Below the pieces are notes generated by a model. It was not told the origin of the DNA. It ran no database searches and saw only the letters and a list, made by a program, of their open reading frames with translations. DNA of 64,000 bases from Cylindrodendrum hubeiense (lineage: Eukaryota; Ascomycota; Sordariomycetes; Hypocreales; Nectriaceae): NCBI GenBank assembly GCA_014621425.1, contig JAANBB010000186.1, forward strand, positions 1-64,000, in the 5' to 3' direction. The translations under genes were made by a program, and so were the position numbers. Each line of letters starts with the position of its first letter. The first letter of the stretch is position 1. This document shows positions 1-10,482 of the stretch, one piece after another.

Positions 1-1058
1 ACTGGATGTCTCCCGGGTCCAGGATCATGTGCAATGCTTCTCGCTTGCACGTCTCCTCGAGCACCTTTATCGCATGCAGCTGCGCTTCGGAAAGAGGGGG
101 GAGCTGCGCGTCGGGGCCCGTGTTGAATCTCCATAGCGATGTCACGTTATTGGGATCAAACTTGCCGTACAGTCTCGGAGTTCCCTCAGGGTCGTTCTCG
201 AGGTAGAAGACGGCCGTCTTCATCCAAGGCTTCTCGCCCTTGGATACCTCACCCTTGCGATCTGCATACCAGATCGGCTCGCAGAACAGCTTGGCTACCT
301 CGGGATGCTCCCGCTGTAGGCAGTTGAAGACGTGGTGCTGAGAGCAGATATCTGATTCTCCGCCTTCCATTGACTTGGCAATGCACAGAAGTCCGACAAT
401 GTCTCCCGAATCAGTGTGAAAGAACTGTCTGGCGTTGGTCCGGTAAATGCGCACGCGGTCCGTCTGTGTAGGGTCCTCGCCGAGATCCTTGACGTGACCT
501 AGGACGTGTCCACGGCCGTTCTGGCTCACGAAGTAGCCCAGGTGCGTGCCCAGACCCATGTATGCCGTTGCGGACTTTTGCAGGTTCCATTTCCCGACGG
601 GGAGGTTCTTGAAGAGCCAAAAGCCTTGGCCGTCGATCAGCGTTTTGCGGAGCTCTTGCATTAGAATTGCCAACTTGGGCAATTTGAAGTGATCCTGGAA
701 ATTCAGTGAAGTCAGTGTACTGTGTCAATTTCTTTGTCGCCTTTCCAGCGATGGCACTCACTTTTGTGATGGCCGTCAACGGCAGCCCAGACTCGATGAA
801 GGCATCCGCCGCCGCTTCAATTTCGGCAACCTCTTCTTCCGTAAAAGCATGCGTCCATTTCTCTGGGTTATTTCTATATTGGTGTGGCTGCCATACCGTC
901 GGCCCAGTGATATCTTTGGGAAACCTGTTGTAGGGCTGGATGGCAGAGTGGACTGGCTCATGTTGGCCAGACGTCTTGTAGCCGTCTGGGAAAATGACCT
1001 TGTTCACCCGCCCGGACTCGGAAGACGAGTGCTGGGTCTCGATAAGCCCTGGAGCCAT
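1..1058 (-). CDS. TauD/TfdA-like Fe(II)/2-oxoglutarate dioxygenase (3' end outside window)
   Basis: Exons are 762-1058 and <1-694, with an intron at 695-761 (GTGAGT donor, CCAG acceptor on the minus strand). The start codon is at 1058 and the C-terminus lies beyond the left edge. After splicing, the protein runs through a segment beginning DHFKLPKLAILMQELRKTL, then GFWLFKNLPVG and a glycine-rich stretch, to FHTDSGDIVGLL. That last stretch carries the HxD iron-binding pair typical of the TauD superfamily, and the layout matches fungal TauD-like oxygenases. Such enzymes use Fe(II), O2 and 2-oxoglutarate to oxidise small molecules; the substrate cannot be read from the sequence. The distal iron-binding histidine and the 2-oxoglutarate-binding arginine would lie near or beyond the edge and were not checked. 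No cluster partner is visible. Confidence 0.85.
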
Positions 1059-1939
1059 GACAGTTTGATGTAAGATAAGACTTGATGGCAGTTGACGAGA
1101 GCTGTTAGGACACTAGAGCAAGGTTGAGTCTACCAGGACAGACACTCGCGCTTTGGCAGCGCAACATGGTCATATTTATGGTCCCCGCACCGTCCATGAT
1201 AAACCTCCATCATCAGCGCCCCTGCCGATGGCGTGATTGAGAAGCATCCTTTTCGTTGTGCATCATTGTTGATTCATCTTCAGTATCCAGCGATCAGAGT
1301 CGCTGTCGGCTGGATCGGCTGGATCTTTGTTGCTCGGCTGGAAGACAAGCCAATGGGACTGCAGAAATCTCGGCTGGTTCGGGTGGATCGGCTGGATGCC
1401 GGGAGACAAGCTCATTCCGTCATCATGAGCCAATCAGCATCTCGGATTTATTTCCTCGCCATCCAACAGGCGCATCCCAAGCAGCCGTCTCTGAGGACAG
1501 CCCTTATACAAATGAGGACAGGCCGAACAGCGCTATGCGGCTTCCTCCCTCAAACGTTGCGCACCTGATGCAAAGACGCCGACGTGCCCATGTAGGAGAG
1601 GCAGGGAGGACGTCATCCACGTTATCACAAGCTGCCGGGAATTCAGACAGCAGAGATAAGAGCACCAAGTCCACACACGATACGACCTGATACGCGATGG
1701 TGGCCGCACGGGGGGTCACGTGCCCGCACGGTGAGGCAGGGCGTAATCACGGTGAGAAGATCAGGCACCAGCCCCCACTTCTGATATTTGCGTTCCTTTC
1801 CTCAATCCATACATCCAACTATCTTGTCTACAGTTTTCCTCACTCTATATCGCATTTTTGACTGGAGAAGTCGAGTGAAACATCAGAGGATTAATAAGGA
1901 ACCCGCTCATAATCATCAGCGTACGGCTGTGCTAGCATC
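1059..1939. other. divergent intergenic region between dioxygenase and HET gene
   Basis: No convincing gene; the open frames here are short and low in coding character. It is the shared upstream region of two divergently transcribed genes and contains a cluster of CGGCTGG repeats listed separately. Confidence 0.6.
1306..1397. repeat. cluster of five CGGCTGG direct repeats
   Basis: CGGCTGG occurs at 1307, 1316, 1335, 1371 and 1389, mostly inside a longer unit TCGGCTGGAT, and GACAAGC follows two of the copies. All are in the same orientation. This could be a decayed minisatellite or a multi-copy factor-binding site in the divergent promoter. Confidence 0.5.
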
Positions 1940-4159
1940 ATGACGTCGCGTCCTGGTAGTAATGAGGGAGGACATGATCTCGCACACGAGAATCAGAGCA
2001 AAGATCATGATCTTTATGTCAAGTCCAAAACCATGGTTAACGAGGCAATATGCAAGGACATTTACAAAACTCTCAACATCAGAAAAGAGGAGATACGTCT
2101 TCTCACTTTATATCCACGGCTACGAAAGGACTCGGCATTGAGATGTACTCTTTCGCATGCGTCATTACTCTCTCATCCAGGCTCAGTGGCATCTATTCCG
2201 CCTTATGAAGCTGTTTCTTACGTATGGGGAGAACCAAATATTTGTAAGGAGATTTCACTAGACGGGAGGGAGTTTTGGATTACCCCTAACCTTGCATACA
2301 TCCTTTCCAACCTGAGACTCGAAAGTAAAGTCAGAGTTCTTTGGGTCGATGCTCTTTGCATCAATCAAGCTGATCCTGACGAGCGGGCCCAACAAGTCAA
2401 ACTTATGCGGAAGATATATTCTCAGTGTCAGAGAGATCTTGCATGGGTAAGTCCTACTTTGGGGACTGATGGTCAAATCGGAGTACCATTTCGAACATTA
2501 CAATCGCGGGTCGAAGACATCAATGCCCGTCGGCGAAACCTATCAACCGCAATGAAATTTATGAATCGAATCGCACAAAGAGACACTCAAACTCTCAAAT
2601 CTCTACGTGAAAGCTTTGAGAAAAGACAACAGGCCATGGGTGAAATCGAAAAAGAGCTTGGACTTACGAATGACTCGAAGACAGCGATGGATATTGGAAG
2701 AGAGGAGGGATTCGCACTCAGAGAGCTTTTTACGCATTCCCGTTTCTGGAAACGCGCTTGGATCGTCCAAGAATTGTCTTGCGCGCCAAGTGTAACTCTG
2801 TTATGCGAAGAAGCTGAGCTAGAGTGGGAAGTGGTCTCAATGTTCTTGAGAGACGAGCCCTACTTTGACGCATTCCACTTCAACTACACCCATAATTCCT
2901 ACATTGTTGGAGGCGCAGCGGCGTTTGAAGAAATATTTCTAAAGGCTAAGGGCATCGAGGATCAGCGTGCAAGAGTACACTCCATTCATGATCCAGGGGC
3001 TGGTCCGAAAGCAGACGGCTCGGCTTTGATAGATGTACTGGCCCGATTTCGAGACAAGGAATCAACAGACCCAAGAGACAGAATTTACGCATTACTCGGG
3101 TTAGTCACTCAGGACCACGGCATCGACATTAACTATACGAAACCTGTCAACAACTTGTATCAGAAGGTCACAATGGCACTGATCGATCTTTCTGGGAATT
3201 TGGATATCATCTGTCAAAACCCTTTTGAGAGCCACAATGGGCCTCGCTTTCTTCATCAAAGCCAAGCCCCGAAACTCAACACACTACAGCAGCACAATGA
3301 TACAATCCCTTCCTGGGTGGCCGACTTCAGTATCAATCACTTGAAGACCAGATCGGTTCTTTTTGCACAACGCGACATATTCAATTCTGGTACAAAGAGG
3401 TGCGATGTACCGTGTGAACTCCTCGGCGAAAATAAAGAAATATTAGCTCTCAGCGGTATCCTGCTTGGTCACATCGGGCCGATCGTACAGGGAGGGCTAG
3501 GAGAATATCCTGGGACAGAATCGATGCGGGCATATCTTGGAACGGATATTCTAGATGACACAAGCTGTCGAAGGTATGAACCCGTCGTTGGCAACAAAAC
3601 ACCGGCGCCAAAAGAGGCCGAGTCTGCGATCCAAGCGTACTGGCGTACCATAGTCAGGGATTGTACATCTCCTCCCAACATGCGTCGTCTAAGCGATGTG
3701 GAAATTTGCGCGCTGGGTGTTGCCAACGAGCGTTGCCTCAGGTCTGGAAGGCCATTGCAAACTTGTCGGTCTTCTCTCAAGACCACTGCAAACGCCGCTT
3801 TCGTGTACAATCCAGATGAGAGTCAAGTCTTGGAACAGTTTGACGTCAATGGAAACAAGGTGGCCCTGTGTCTGACTAGACTGCCGTATGGGAAATCAGA
3901 CTATATATTCACCATTACCCAGAATGGACTTTATCTTCTCACTCGCCCATACGCTAAACATGGCGATATTGTTGTCGCTTTAGATGGTGGCAAGGTTCCT
4001 GTCATCCTTCGAAAGGCAGAAGGAAAGAAAGATGATCGAAATCTTAGCCCTGTTTATCATTTTGTGTGCGTGGCATACGTGCATGGGTTCATGGATGGCC
4101 AGGCTGAAGATGCAGTAACTGAGGGGTCCTTGGTGAAGGAACAGTATTTAATTGCGTGA
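1940..4159 (+). CDS. HET (heterokaryon incompatibility) domain protein
   Basis: Single exon encoding 739 residues. The HET domain starts near residue 89 with YEAVSYVWGE. It continues with a WVDALCINQ block near residue 135 and a later AWIVQELS segment, and is followed near residue 375 by the DPRDRIYALLGL motif that usually trails the domain. HET proteins trigger cell death when incompatible hyphae fuse, or act as NLR-like effectors; most have no assigned partner. The region between the HET core and the C-terminus has no other recognisable domain (no NACHT, WD40 or ankyrin repeats). The first ATG is used and nothing suggests an intron or disruption. The specific incompatibility role is inference from the family. 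Confidence 0.93.
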   Translation: MTSRPGSNEGGHDLAHENQSKDHDLYVKSKTMVNEAICKDIYKTLNIRKEEIRLLTLYPRLRKDSALRCTLSHASLLSHPGSVASIPPYEAVSYVWGEPNICKEISLDGREFWITPNLAYILSNLRLESKVRVLWVDALCINQADPDERAQQVKLMRKIYSQCQRDLAWVSPTLGTDGQIGVPFRTLQSRVEDINARRRNLSTAMKFMNRIAQRDTQTLKSLRESFEKRQQAMGEIEKELGLTNDSKTAMDIGREEGFALRELFTHSRFWKRAWIVQELSCAPSVTLLCEEAELEWEVVSMFLRDEPYFDAFHFNYTHNSYIVGGAAAFEEIFLKAKGIEDQRARVHSIHDPGAGPKADGSALIDVLARFRDKESTDPRDRIYALLGLVTQDHGIDINYTKPVNNLYQKVTMALIDLSGNLDIICQNPFESHNGPRFLHQSQAPKLNTLQQHNDTIPSWVADFSINHLKTRSVLFAQRDIFNSGTKRCDVPCELLGENKEILALSGILLGHIGPIVQGGLGEYPGTESMRAYLGTDILDDTSCRRYEPVVGNKTPAPKEAESAIQAYWRTIVRDCTSPPNMRRLSDVEICALGVANERCLRSGRPLQTCRSSLKTTANAAFVYNPDESQVLEQFDVNGNKVALCLTRLPYGKSDYIFTITQNGLYLLTRPYAKHGDIVVALDGGKVPVILRKAEGKKDDRNLSPVYHFVCVAYVHGFMDGQAEDAVTEGSLVKEQYLIA

Positions 4160-4824
4160 TATAGAGCTTCTGGATATTCACATTTATATTGAGTTTATTT
4201 GGATCATTATACTGATGCCCTGTCGCCTCCTTTACATTACGATATTTGTAAATATTCTACGCGTACCCTGCAACATTACAGAATAATGAGACTTTACTTC
4301 ACTATGAATATGCACCAACTATCAGTACACAACAAAAAACAGAAATCATAATTAAAATTGGTCGATCATAGTGTGATTCTTGTATGAGACTAACTGGAAT
4401 GTCATTGACCGCATTTGAACATCATCTAAGGCTATCTAAACCGAGGTCGGAGATATGAACACTGGTTGAGAATTTTGACTTTCTTAGCTATTTGTGGCGT
4501 GCTTCATTGTCGTCCACTGAACTTTCGTACATATCTGCAAAGGCTGAATGATTCTCAATCAACCAGTATCCGAACGCAAACAGACTAGTCCCCGTATTAA
4601 GTTCCAACTACAGAATTTTCTCCATGCCTGAATGGGCTTGGTCTGCCTTGACAATATCGCTGTGTCGCTTCGTGTTCTGGACTTGTACCCTGGATTTGTG
4701 CCATATGCTACGTAATACATCCTAGCGGGCACTTAACTTAAAGCCATTGACTTCCACACACTGACCGAGGCCACCCCACCACCATTTTCCTTCATATTCA
4801 TCATTTCCCTTTCTACACATCATT
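4160..4824. other. intergenic, no gene seen
   Basis: AT-rich spacer between the HET gene and the receptor gene. It should contain the HET terminator and the promoter of the downstream gene; I see no ORF or repeat that I can support. Confidence 0.5.
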
Positions 4825-6313
4825 ATGAAACGTCACTGGGGTTCCTTGGTCTCTCTTCTCTTGTGTTTCATTATAGTGCCCTGCGTTGATTCAGCTGCTT
4901 CCATTAATTCATTACCGAAATGCGGTGTATGTCTATCCTTTCAAACTTCCCATTATAACGGCTAACCGTTTTTCAGGTCAACTGTCTGACAACCGCAATT
5001 AATAACTCATCATGCCTTCCTACAAACAACACATGCATCTGTACAACAACGTCTCTCCAAGAAGACATGACTGCATGCGTTTTGAAGTCTTGCGCTGTAG
5101 AGGAGTCTCTCAGTATGTCCCTATACCGAGGACACGTGAATTTCTACTAATGCTGTTCAAGGTATAAAAAATGCTACTCTCACGCTCTGTGGGATACCTG
5201 CCAGAAAGAAAACATCGCAGTATCGGGCTGTGTTGATCGCGTTCCAAGTTGTTGCTGGCCTCTTCGTCGCTCAACGATTTGCGTTCAAAATCTATGCCAA
5301 ACTGAACATGGAGATCGACGATTGGTTTGCTCTCTTATGCGTGTTAGGCAGTATTCCTGTCACGGTCATAGGACATGTAGGCCTTGTGGATAATGGAATC
5401 GGACAAGATATCTGGGTCCTGCCGGCTTCCAAGATTTACAATTTTGGACGATCCTTTTACATGTCCGAAGTTATCTACTTTGCTGAGGTCATGTGCCTGA
5501 AGCTTGCTATGCTCTTTTTCTTTCTTCGAATCTTTCCAACCAAGCTGGTCCGCCGCCTACTTTGGGGCACAGTTGCCTTTACTAGTGTCTTTGGTATTGT
5601 TTTCATCTTTATTGCCATCTTCCAATGCAAGCCCATTAAGTATTTCTGGGTCTCTTGGGACAAAAAGCATCAAGGTTCCTGCATCAACATCAATGCGCTT
5701 GGATGGTCTAATGCTTCTATAAGCATTGCTATAGATGGGTGGATGCTTGCAATCCCGCTCTTCCAACTAAAAGCACTCAAACTGGATTGGAAGAAGAAGA
5801 TTGGCGTTGCGGCAATGTTTTCGGTCGGCTTTTTGTGAGCATTTAACTACTCTTTTTCTTTCAAAGCATGCATACTAACCTAGCCTCAGTTACACAATTG
5901 TCAGTATTCTTCGGCTTCGCAGCTTGGTCAAGTTTGGAAGCGATTCTCAAAATCCCACTTGGGAGTTCTTCAGCGCAGGCCTATGGTCAACAATCGAAAT
6001 CCAGGTTGGAATCATTTGCAACTGCATGCCATCGCTACGATTATTTCTCGTTCGATTATTTCCTCGGGGATTGGGATCAGCCCAGTCTAGTTCAAACAGC
6101 TCTCAAGGAAATGCCCCGAGAACCCTGTCCGATAAAAACAGGCTATCGGTACGGAGAAGAGATAACGTCAGCATCGATCAGCCTCACTGGGGACACATAC
6201 GAATCGCGGAAAGTGGGAATTATGAAGTGGACATCGCCGAAAGCGACGAGGCAACATTGATTCACATGAAGCATTTTGATCAAACAGGTTCAAAATCTCA
6301 CGATTCATCTTAG
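4825..6313 (+). CDS. CFEM-domain Pth11-like G-protein-coupled receptor
   Basis: Four exons: 4825-4926, 4977-5112, 5162-5834 and 5890-6313; 444 residues. The N-terminus is a signal peptide (hydrophobic [14 protein letters not shown]) followed by a small cysteine-patterned domain. That domain has eight Cys including KCGVNCL, CIC and KSC, as in CFEM domains, and ends with [12 protein letters not shown] seven-helix rhodopsin-like domain follows, with the familiar Pth11 signatures [12 protein letters not shown] and [20 protein letters not shown], then [14 protein letters not shown], before a hydrophilic cytoplasmic tail. Pth11 itself senses surface cues for appressorium formation in Magnaporthe; most paralogues have unknown ligands. 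The conserved frame on both sides of each junction fixes the three introns, all with GT-AG ends. No cluster relationship with its neighbours is evident. Confidence 0.9.
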
Positions 6314-7800
6314 AACCAACGCATCCTCGGAAAAGGAATGCTCCAGACAAATTAAATAAGAGATCTGAGGGCTGCTGTGCCCTCGAATGCCAAATGCTCT
6401 GCAGTCCCACACTAAGATGGAAATGACATGTCAGACGGAATTGACAGGGATAAAATAAACTAAAGGTGACATGTCTAAATGCTGAGAACCAACGACTGAC
6501 TACATACTACTCCATTCTAGGTACACTTGGTGCTTGACATGCCTAGAGCATTTCGAAAGGTGACAAGAGATCCAGGGTAGGCTGATCGTTCTGCTACAGG
6601 TCTGTCAGACGTAGGGGTTTGGTCTGGCCGGCACGATGACTAAGGAAAGGGGGCGACAGGGTGATGATGGTCAGTGCGATGCAAGCAGTCAGAAATAGCA
6701 ATCGTAATGCGGTCATCTTCATCAATTCAAACCGCGTATTTGCCCCCCCCCTATTGTAATCGATTTCCTTGCGTGGAAAACAGCAACTCGGTCCGTGACC
6801 CCTCAATCACTAGGTCCCGTGTCCGATAGAGCCACGTTGCTCCTCTGCGTGCCGCTTCTGTCCTGGCTTGATTGGTACGGGTGAAAATGTGAGGCCACTC
6901 ATTCTGCCATAGCCGACCGCCTATAGTGTGGTATGGGCTGTGACATTTTAGGTTTCTTTGGTGAAAGAGGAGCAGATCAAACTTTCGGGGACCAGCGCTT
7001 TCTCTCCTTATTAAAGGGCGCATGTTACGTGCTGGAGGCTCCTGATACCGCTAAAAGCGCGCGAGCCACCATGGCTAAATTTAGTTAGGAGGTTTCTGCT
7101 CGCGGCTGCTTCAGGGAGCTATCCTGGATTTAAGCTACAGAGATACAGCTCACATCCCCTATTAAAAGAGATATATGCCTTTCCGCATTATTCCGTAGAT
7201 TTCATTTAATAAGCATAATGAAGAATTCAAAACAAGTGAAAGCTGCCCGCGCAGACACCTGATTTTTAGCGCCCTCTGTTTCAAGTAAAATAAGACGATA
7301 ACTGAGCATTAATCTCTGCGATAATCGATCCATGGGTACGTACCCCCCGCACACATCTAAGCCCTATCCCGACATCTCATTAAGGCAGATTCCCGTTATC
7401 AATGTCGGGAGAAACCGAAAAGTCCCGAACATGCACTCATTTCTCAGCATAGTATGACATCACTCGGTGAGGAAGTGGCCAGACCTTCTGCCGTCTTGGT
7501 TGCTCACCCAGCACCCGCAATCAGCAGTTTCCTCACGCCACCTAGGTCAGCAAAAAACCGTACGAGCGCTCCGACCAATCAATTACCTTGGACATGACCT
7601 GACCAGCGCGGCGGAATAGACGGACGATAATTAGATCGCTCAGATCTAGATGGTATATATAGATGGCAATTCAAGTCAATATCAATTGAGGCTTCATCTC
7701 ATCACTCAAGACATCAGACAAGAGCCTATTCGTCAATTCCCTCAGCCCTTCTCTTTTCACCCAAGCATTGACTCTTTACCTCGAGTAACCACTCCTCACC
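6314..7800. other. long intergenic region, no gene seen
   Basis: About 1.5 kb without a supportable gene. Short frames on both strands lack family motifs and consistent splice structure. The last 300 nt hold the promoter of the small-protein gene, with a TATATATAGATGG run near 7651. Confidence 0.5.
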
Positions 7801-8178
7801 ATGACTTGCAATTCCTTCGGTGGAGCCCTGCCTCGATTCGACTTCCCACAGCCAGAGCCACCAGTCGTCTCGAAATATGCCAGAGTGGCCAAATTGTTCC
7901 CTGTAGCTGCTTTTGCAGTCACTGGCGTCGGTACGTTTTATCCTCCAGCCCATGCACTATTAGCAAGAGACAGCACACTGACATGAGCCCCTGTGATAGC
8001 CGCATGGTATTACATCAACACACCCAACCAAAAAACACCAGTGGCAGGACACCCTTTCCCTGGGGCGGCTGCAATGCATATCAACCAAGCCGCACAGACT
8101 CCGCCGCTGAGGCAACCCAAAGAAGGAGGCCATCCTTCACAGCCAAAGGTCGACGGAACATGGAAACCTTTTAGTTAG
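7801..8178 (+). CDS. small one-helix membrane protein, unknown function
   Basis: Two exons, 7801-7930 and 8000-8178, give 102 residues. The intron is 69 nt (GTACGT donor, GATAG acceptor). The N-terminal half is Pro/Phe-rich and hydrophilic, then comes a hydrophobic segment around VAKLFPVAAFAVTGVAAWYY that looks like one transmembrane helix. The C-terminal half is Pro/Gln/Gly-rich and ends WKPFS. The short basic N-terminus before the helix would fit a mitochondrial or other organellar membrane protein, but I recognise no family. Longer unspliced frames overlapping it are shadows: the spliced frame has a proper ATG after a TC-rich leader and canonical splice sites. Confidence 0.6.
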
Positions 8179-9211
8179 CACAATTACTTTGTTGACCGAA
8201 GTGATCGAGAGAAGTGCAATGAGAGTTTAGCATATGATTGGGTGTTGATTTTATTATTATTTTATGCGGTTCTTTTTACACTGGTTTAATCTAGCATTGC
8301 TTTGCCTACGCAAACTACATTTACACATTTGCTCCTGAATATACCAATCAGCTGCAGAAGACACTTATTTAGACTTTGTCACTCTCCCGAATTCGTAGAA
8401 AATGACATGTCCGATCCTGCGACACGACCTGCCGCTATCAAGCCGATGCCCTTGAAGACACATTTACTAGCGTGCTATTCTGGGAGAGATATATGTTCGC
8501 CCATAGTACACAATAGCCCCGCAATCGTGGTGGGTGATTTCTCAGCCCATGTCATTTTATCGCTTTGAAAGTCGCCTGAAAGCGACACTGGGAACTCATT
8601 TTCACAAACCCCTCTTCTTGATTGTGCTGTAACCACCAATATAAATCAAGTATACATTTGTACACCTTCAAATATCACAATTCTAATATTGGCTACCTCA
8701 ATTTTGTTTAGTATTATTAGATACTGGAACGTTTCTCGATATGTAAGTCCGTTGTTCAATCTGTCGCTTTCTACATGCGTTGCTAGACCCACAGACAATC
8801 ATACTGATAAATAACAAAGCCGACGACCAGTTTGTGTTTTAATTAGCAACTCTATGAATCGAAATAAGATCCTCGCCATGCTTCCTAGACTGCAGCTGCT
8901 ACAACTACTACAAAACAATTCACTGTTACTTACAGAAGAACATAAGTAGAACGGGTTGGAATCATGCTACCGGGTTTGCAGCTCTGTTGGTATTTTAATG
9001 CTAATCCAATACCCAAAGTGACTATGAGTGTACGGGGCCAAGTGTTGTGAGGGATCTTTCGTACGCGTAGCCCACGACCAAGACAGCCAATTGACAACCA
9101 ACCAATGCAGCTTTTTACGGATAACTCTGAACTCCCGCTGTAAGAGAGACTTCTGAGATATAAAGGTATTATTAAAGCAGTTTATCATTTCTTAATATGT
9201 CTAAAAACAAC
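8179..9211. other. intergenic, no gene seen
   Basis: Convergent 3' regions of the small-protein gene and the 7TM gene. AT-rich, with no supportable coding sequence. Confidence 0.5.
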
Positions 9212-10482
9212 CTAATGTTCCCTCAATACCGCCTGAGGTATGGGCGGCCTGTCCCCGAAATCCGCAGCATGGCTAGCATACGAGTCAACTGGCAGATAGC
9301 GTATCGACCTCCTTGACTTTACAACTGAAAGAGCTTCGTCCCCAGTTAACGTTCTTCGGCGCTCAGCCGTCGACATGTCATCTAGATTGTACGCTCCATC
9401 GCCAGTGGAGCTAGAGAATGTGCCTTCTGATATAGTGCCTGAACTGGGGTTTCGGGCAATCTTTCCAATGAGTTCGGCCATTGACATTTCGATGTTGAGC
9501 TTGACAATATAGGCGAGTGGATGAAATTGCATGTATCTGTAGACATTAGCTGTCGTTTTTATATGGACGGTTCGATTCGGACGCTGCGAGACGCTGTCCG
9601 CTGGAGACCAACGTACACAAAAGTATTCTTCAAGCTCATCATAGTAATAATGAGGACATCCATGCTGAGCGAGAACCCAATAATGAACATATTGAAGTGG
9701 GCCAATCTTTTATACTTCGTCAACCCATACACAACCAGATTGGTCCGAACGAGGTGGATGTAGTAAAAGTTCAGGCATCCATCGACAAGGAGATAAATGA
9801 CCTTCTCACATCGGTCCCACCATTCATTTATCCAGATGTATCGCTCAGAGATTTGTAAACGGGCAGGGATCCAGATGGCGTAAACAGATATGTTGACGGC
9901 TGTGATCAAAAGCGCCACGCCCATTTTCAGACGCCATGCCTTTTCTGGATCGGACATGATAACAGCACATCGATTAATGATGATTTGTAAAAGAAACTGG
10001 ACCTAAGAAGGTTCGTGTTATTGCCAATGCATAGAGGAGAGTGGGGACTCTTACTTGAAGGGCCCAGGAAGTAACTGCAAACATAGTAAGTAAGCAAGAT
10101 CCACGCATACGTAATCGCGCGAGCAGGACTTACGGATGCAAAAGTAGAATGCGAAACTGCAGTTACATTAGTATCAGTGCGGTGTTTGACGTAGAAGAAA
10201 AGGGCATAAGACTTACCTTGGGGGTATATAGCCTAATAAATTCAGAAAACAGAGTATGGCGAAGATGAGACACACCAGGATCTCAAGCCATATCATCAAA
10301 ACGTATACATTCGAAAAGACACGACGGCCGCGTCGCCGGAAAATCTGGGTCGATTGCTTCACGGCCGTCCATGTCGTCAGCCAGCCGAAGCCGATGGTAA
10401 ACCCCCAAGCCAAGGATGCGATGACGAGATCTATTCGGGTGACTTCCTGGGCGACGTAGTGGGGAGAGAGGAGGGTTTTCAT
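9212..10482 (-). CDS. fungal seven-helix integral membrane protein
   Basis: Five exons on the minus strand: 10217-10482, 10134-10156, 10055-10074, 9617-10002 and 9212-9536, total 339 residues. Two are micro-exons of 23 and 20 nt, supported because the spliced frame is continuous (IPPSFAFYFCILTSWALQ) and every intron is GT-AG. The protein starts MKTLLSPHYVAQEV and has about seven hydrophobic helices. Recognisable stretches are IDLVIASLAWGFTIGFGW, FNMFIIGFSLSMDVL and VYMQFHPLAYIVKLNIEMSM. The hydrophilic tail is rich in Ser/Arg. This is an ascomycete-specific membrane protein family that resembles 7TM receptors in topology but has no experimentally assigned role that I know of. The frame stays open upstream to 10725, but the ATG at 10482 is the natural start. 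Confidence 0.8.

Noticed and set aside
7650..8174. 174-codon ORF longer than the small-protein gene it overlaps
   Set aside because: Reads through the promoter TATA region and the intron; the two-exon frame has canonical splice sites and sensible protein.
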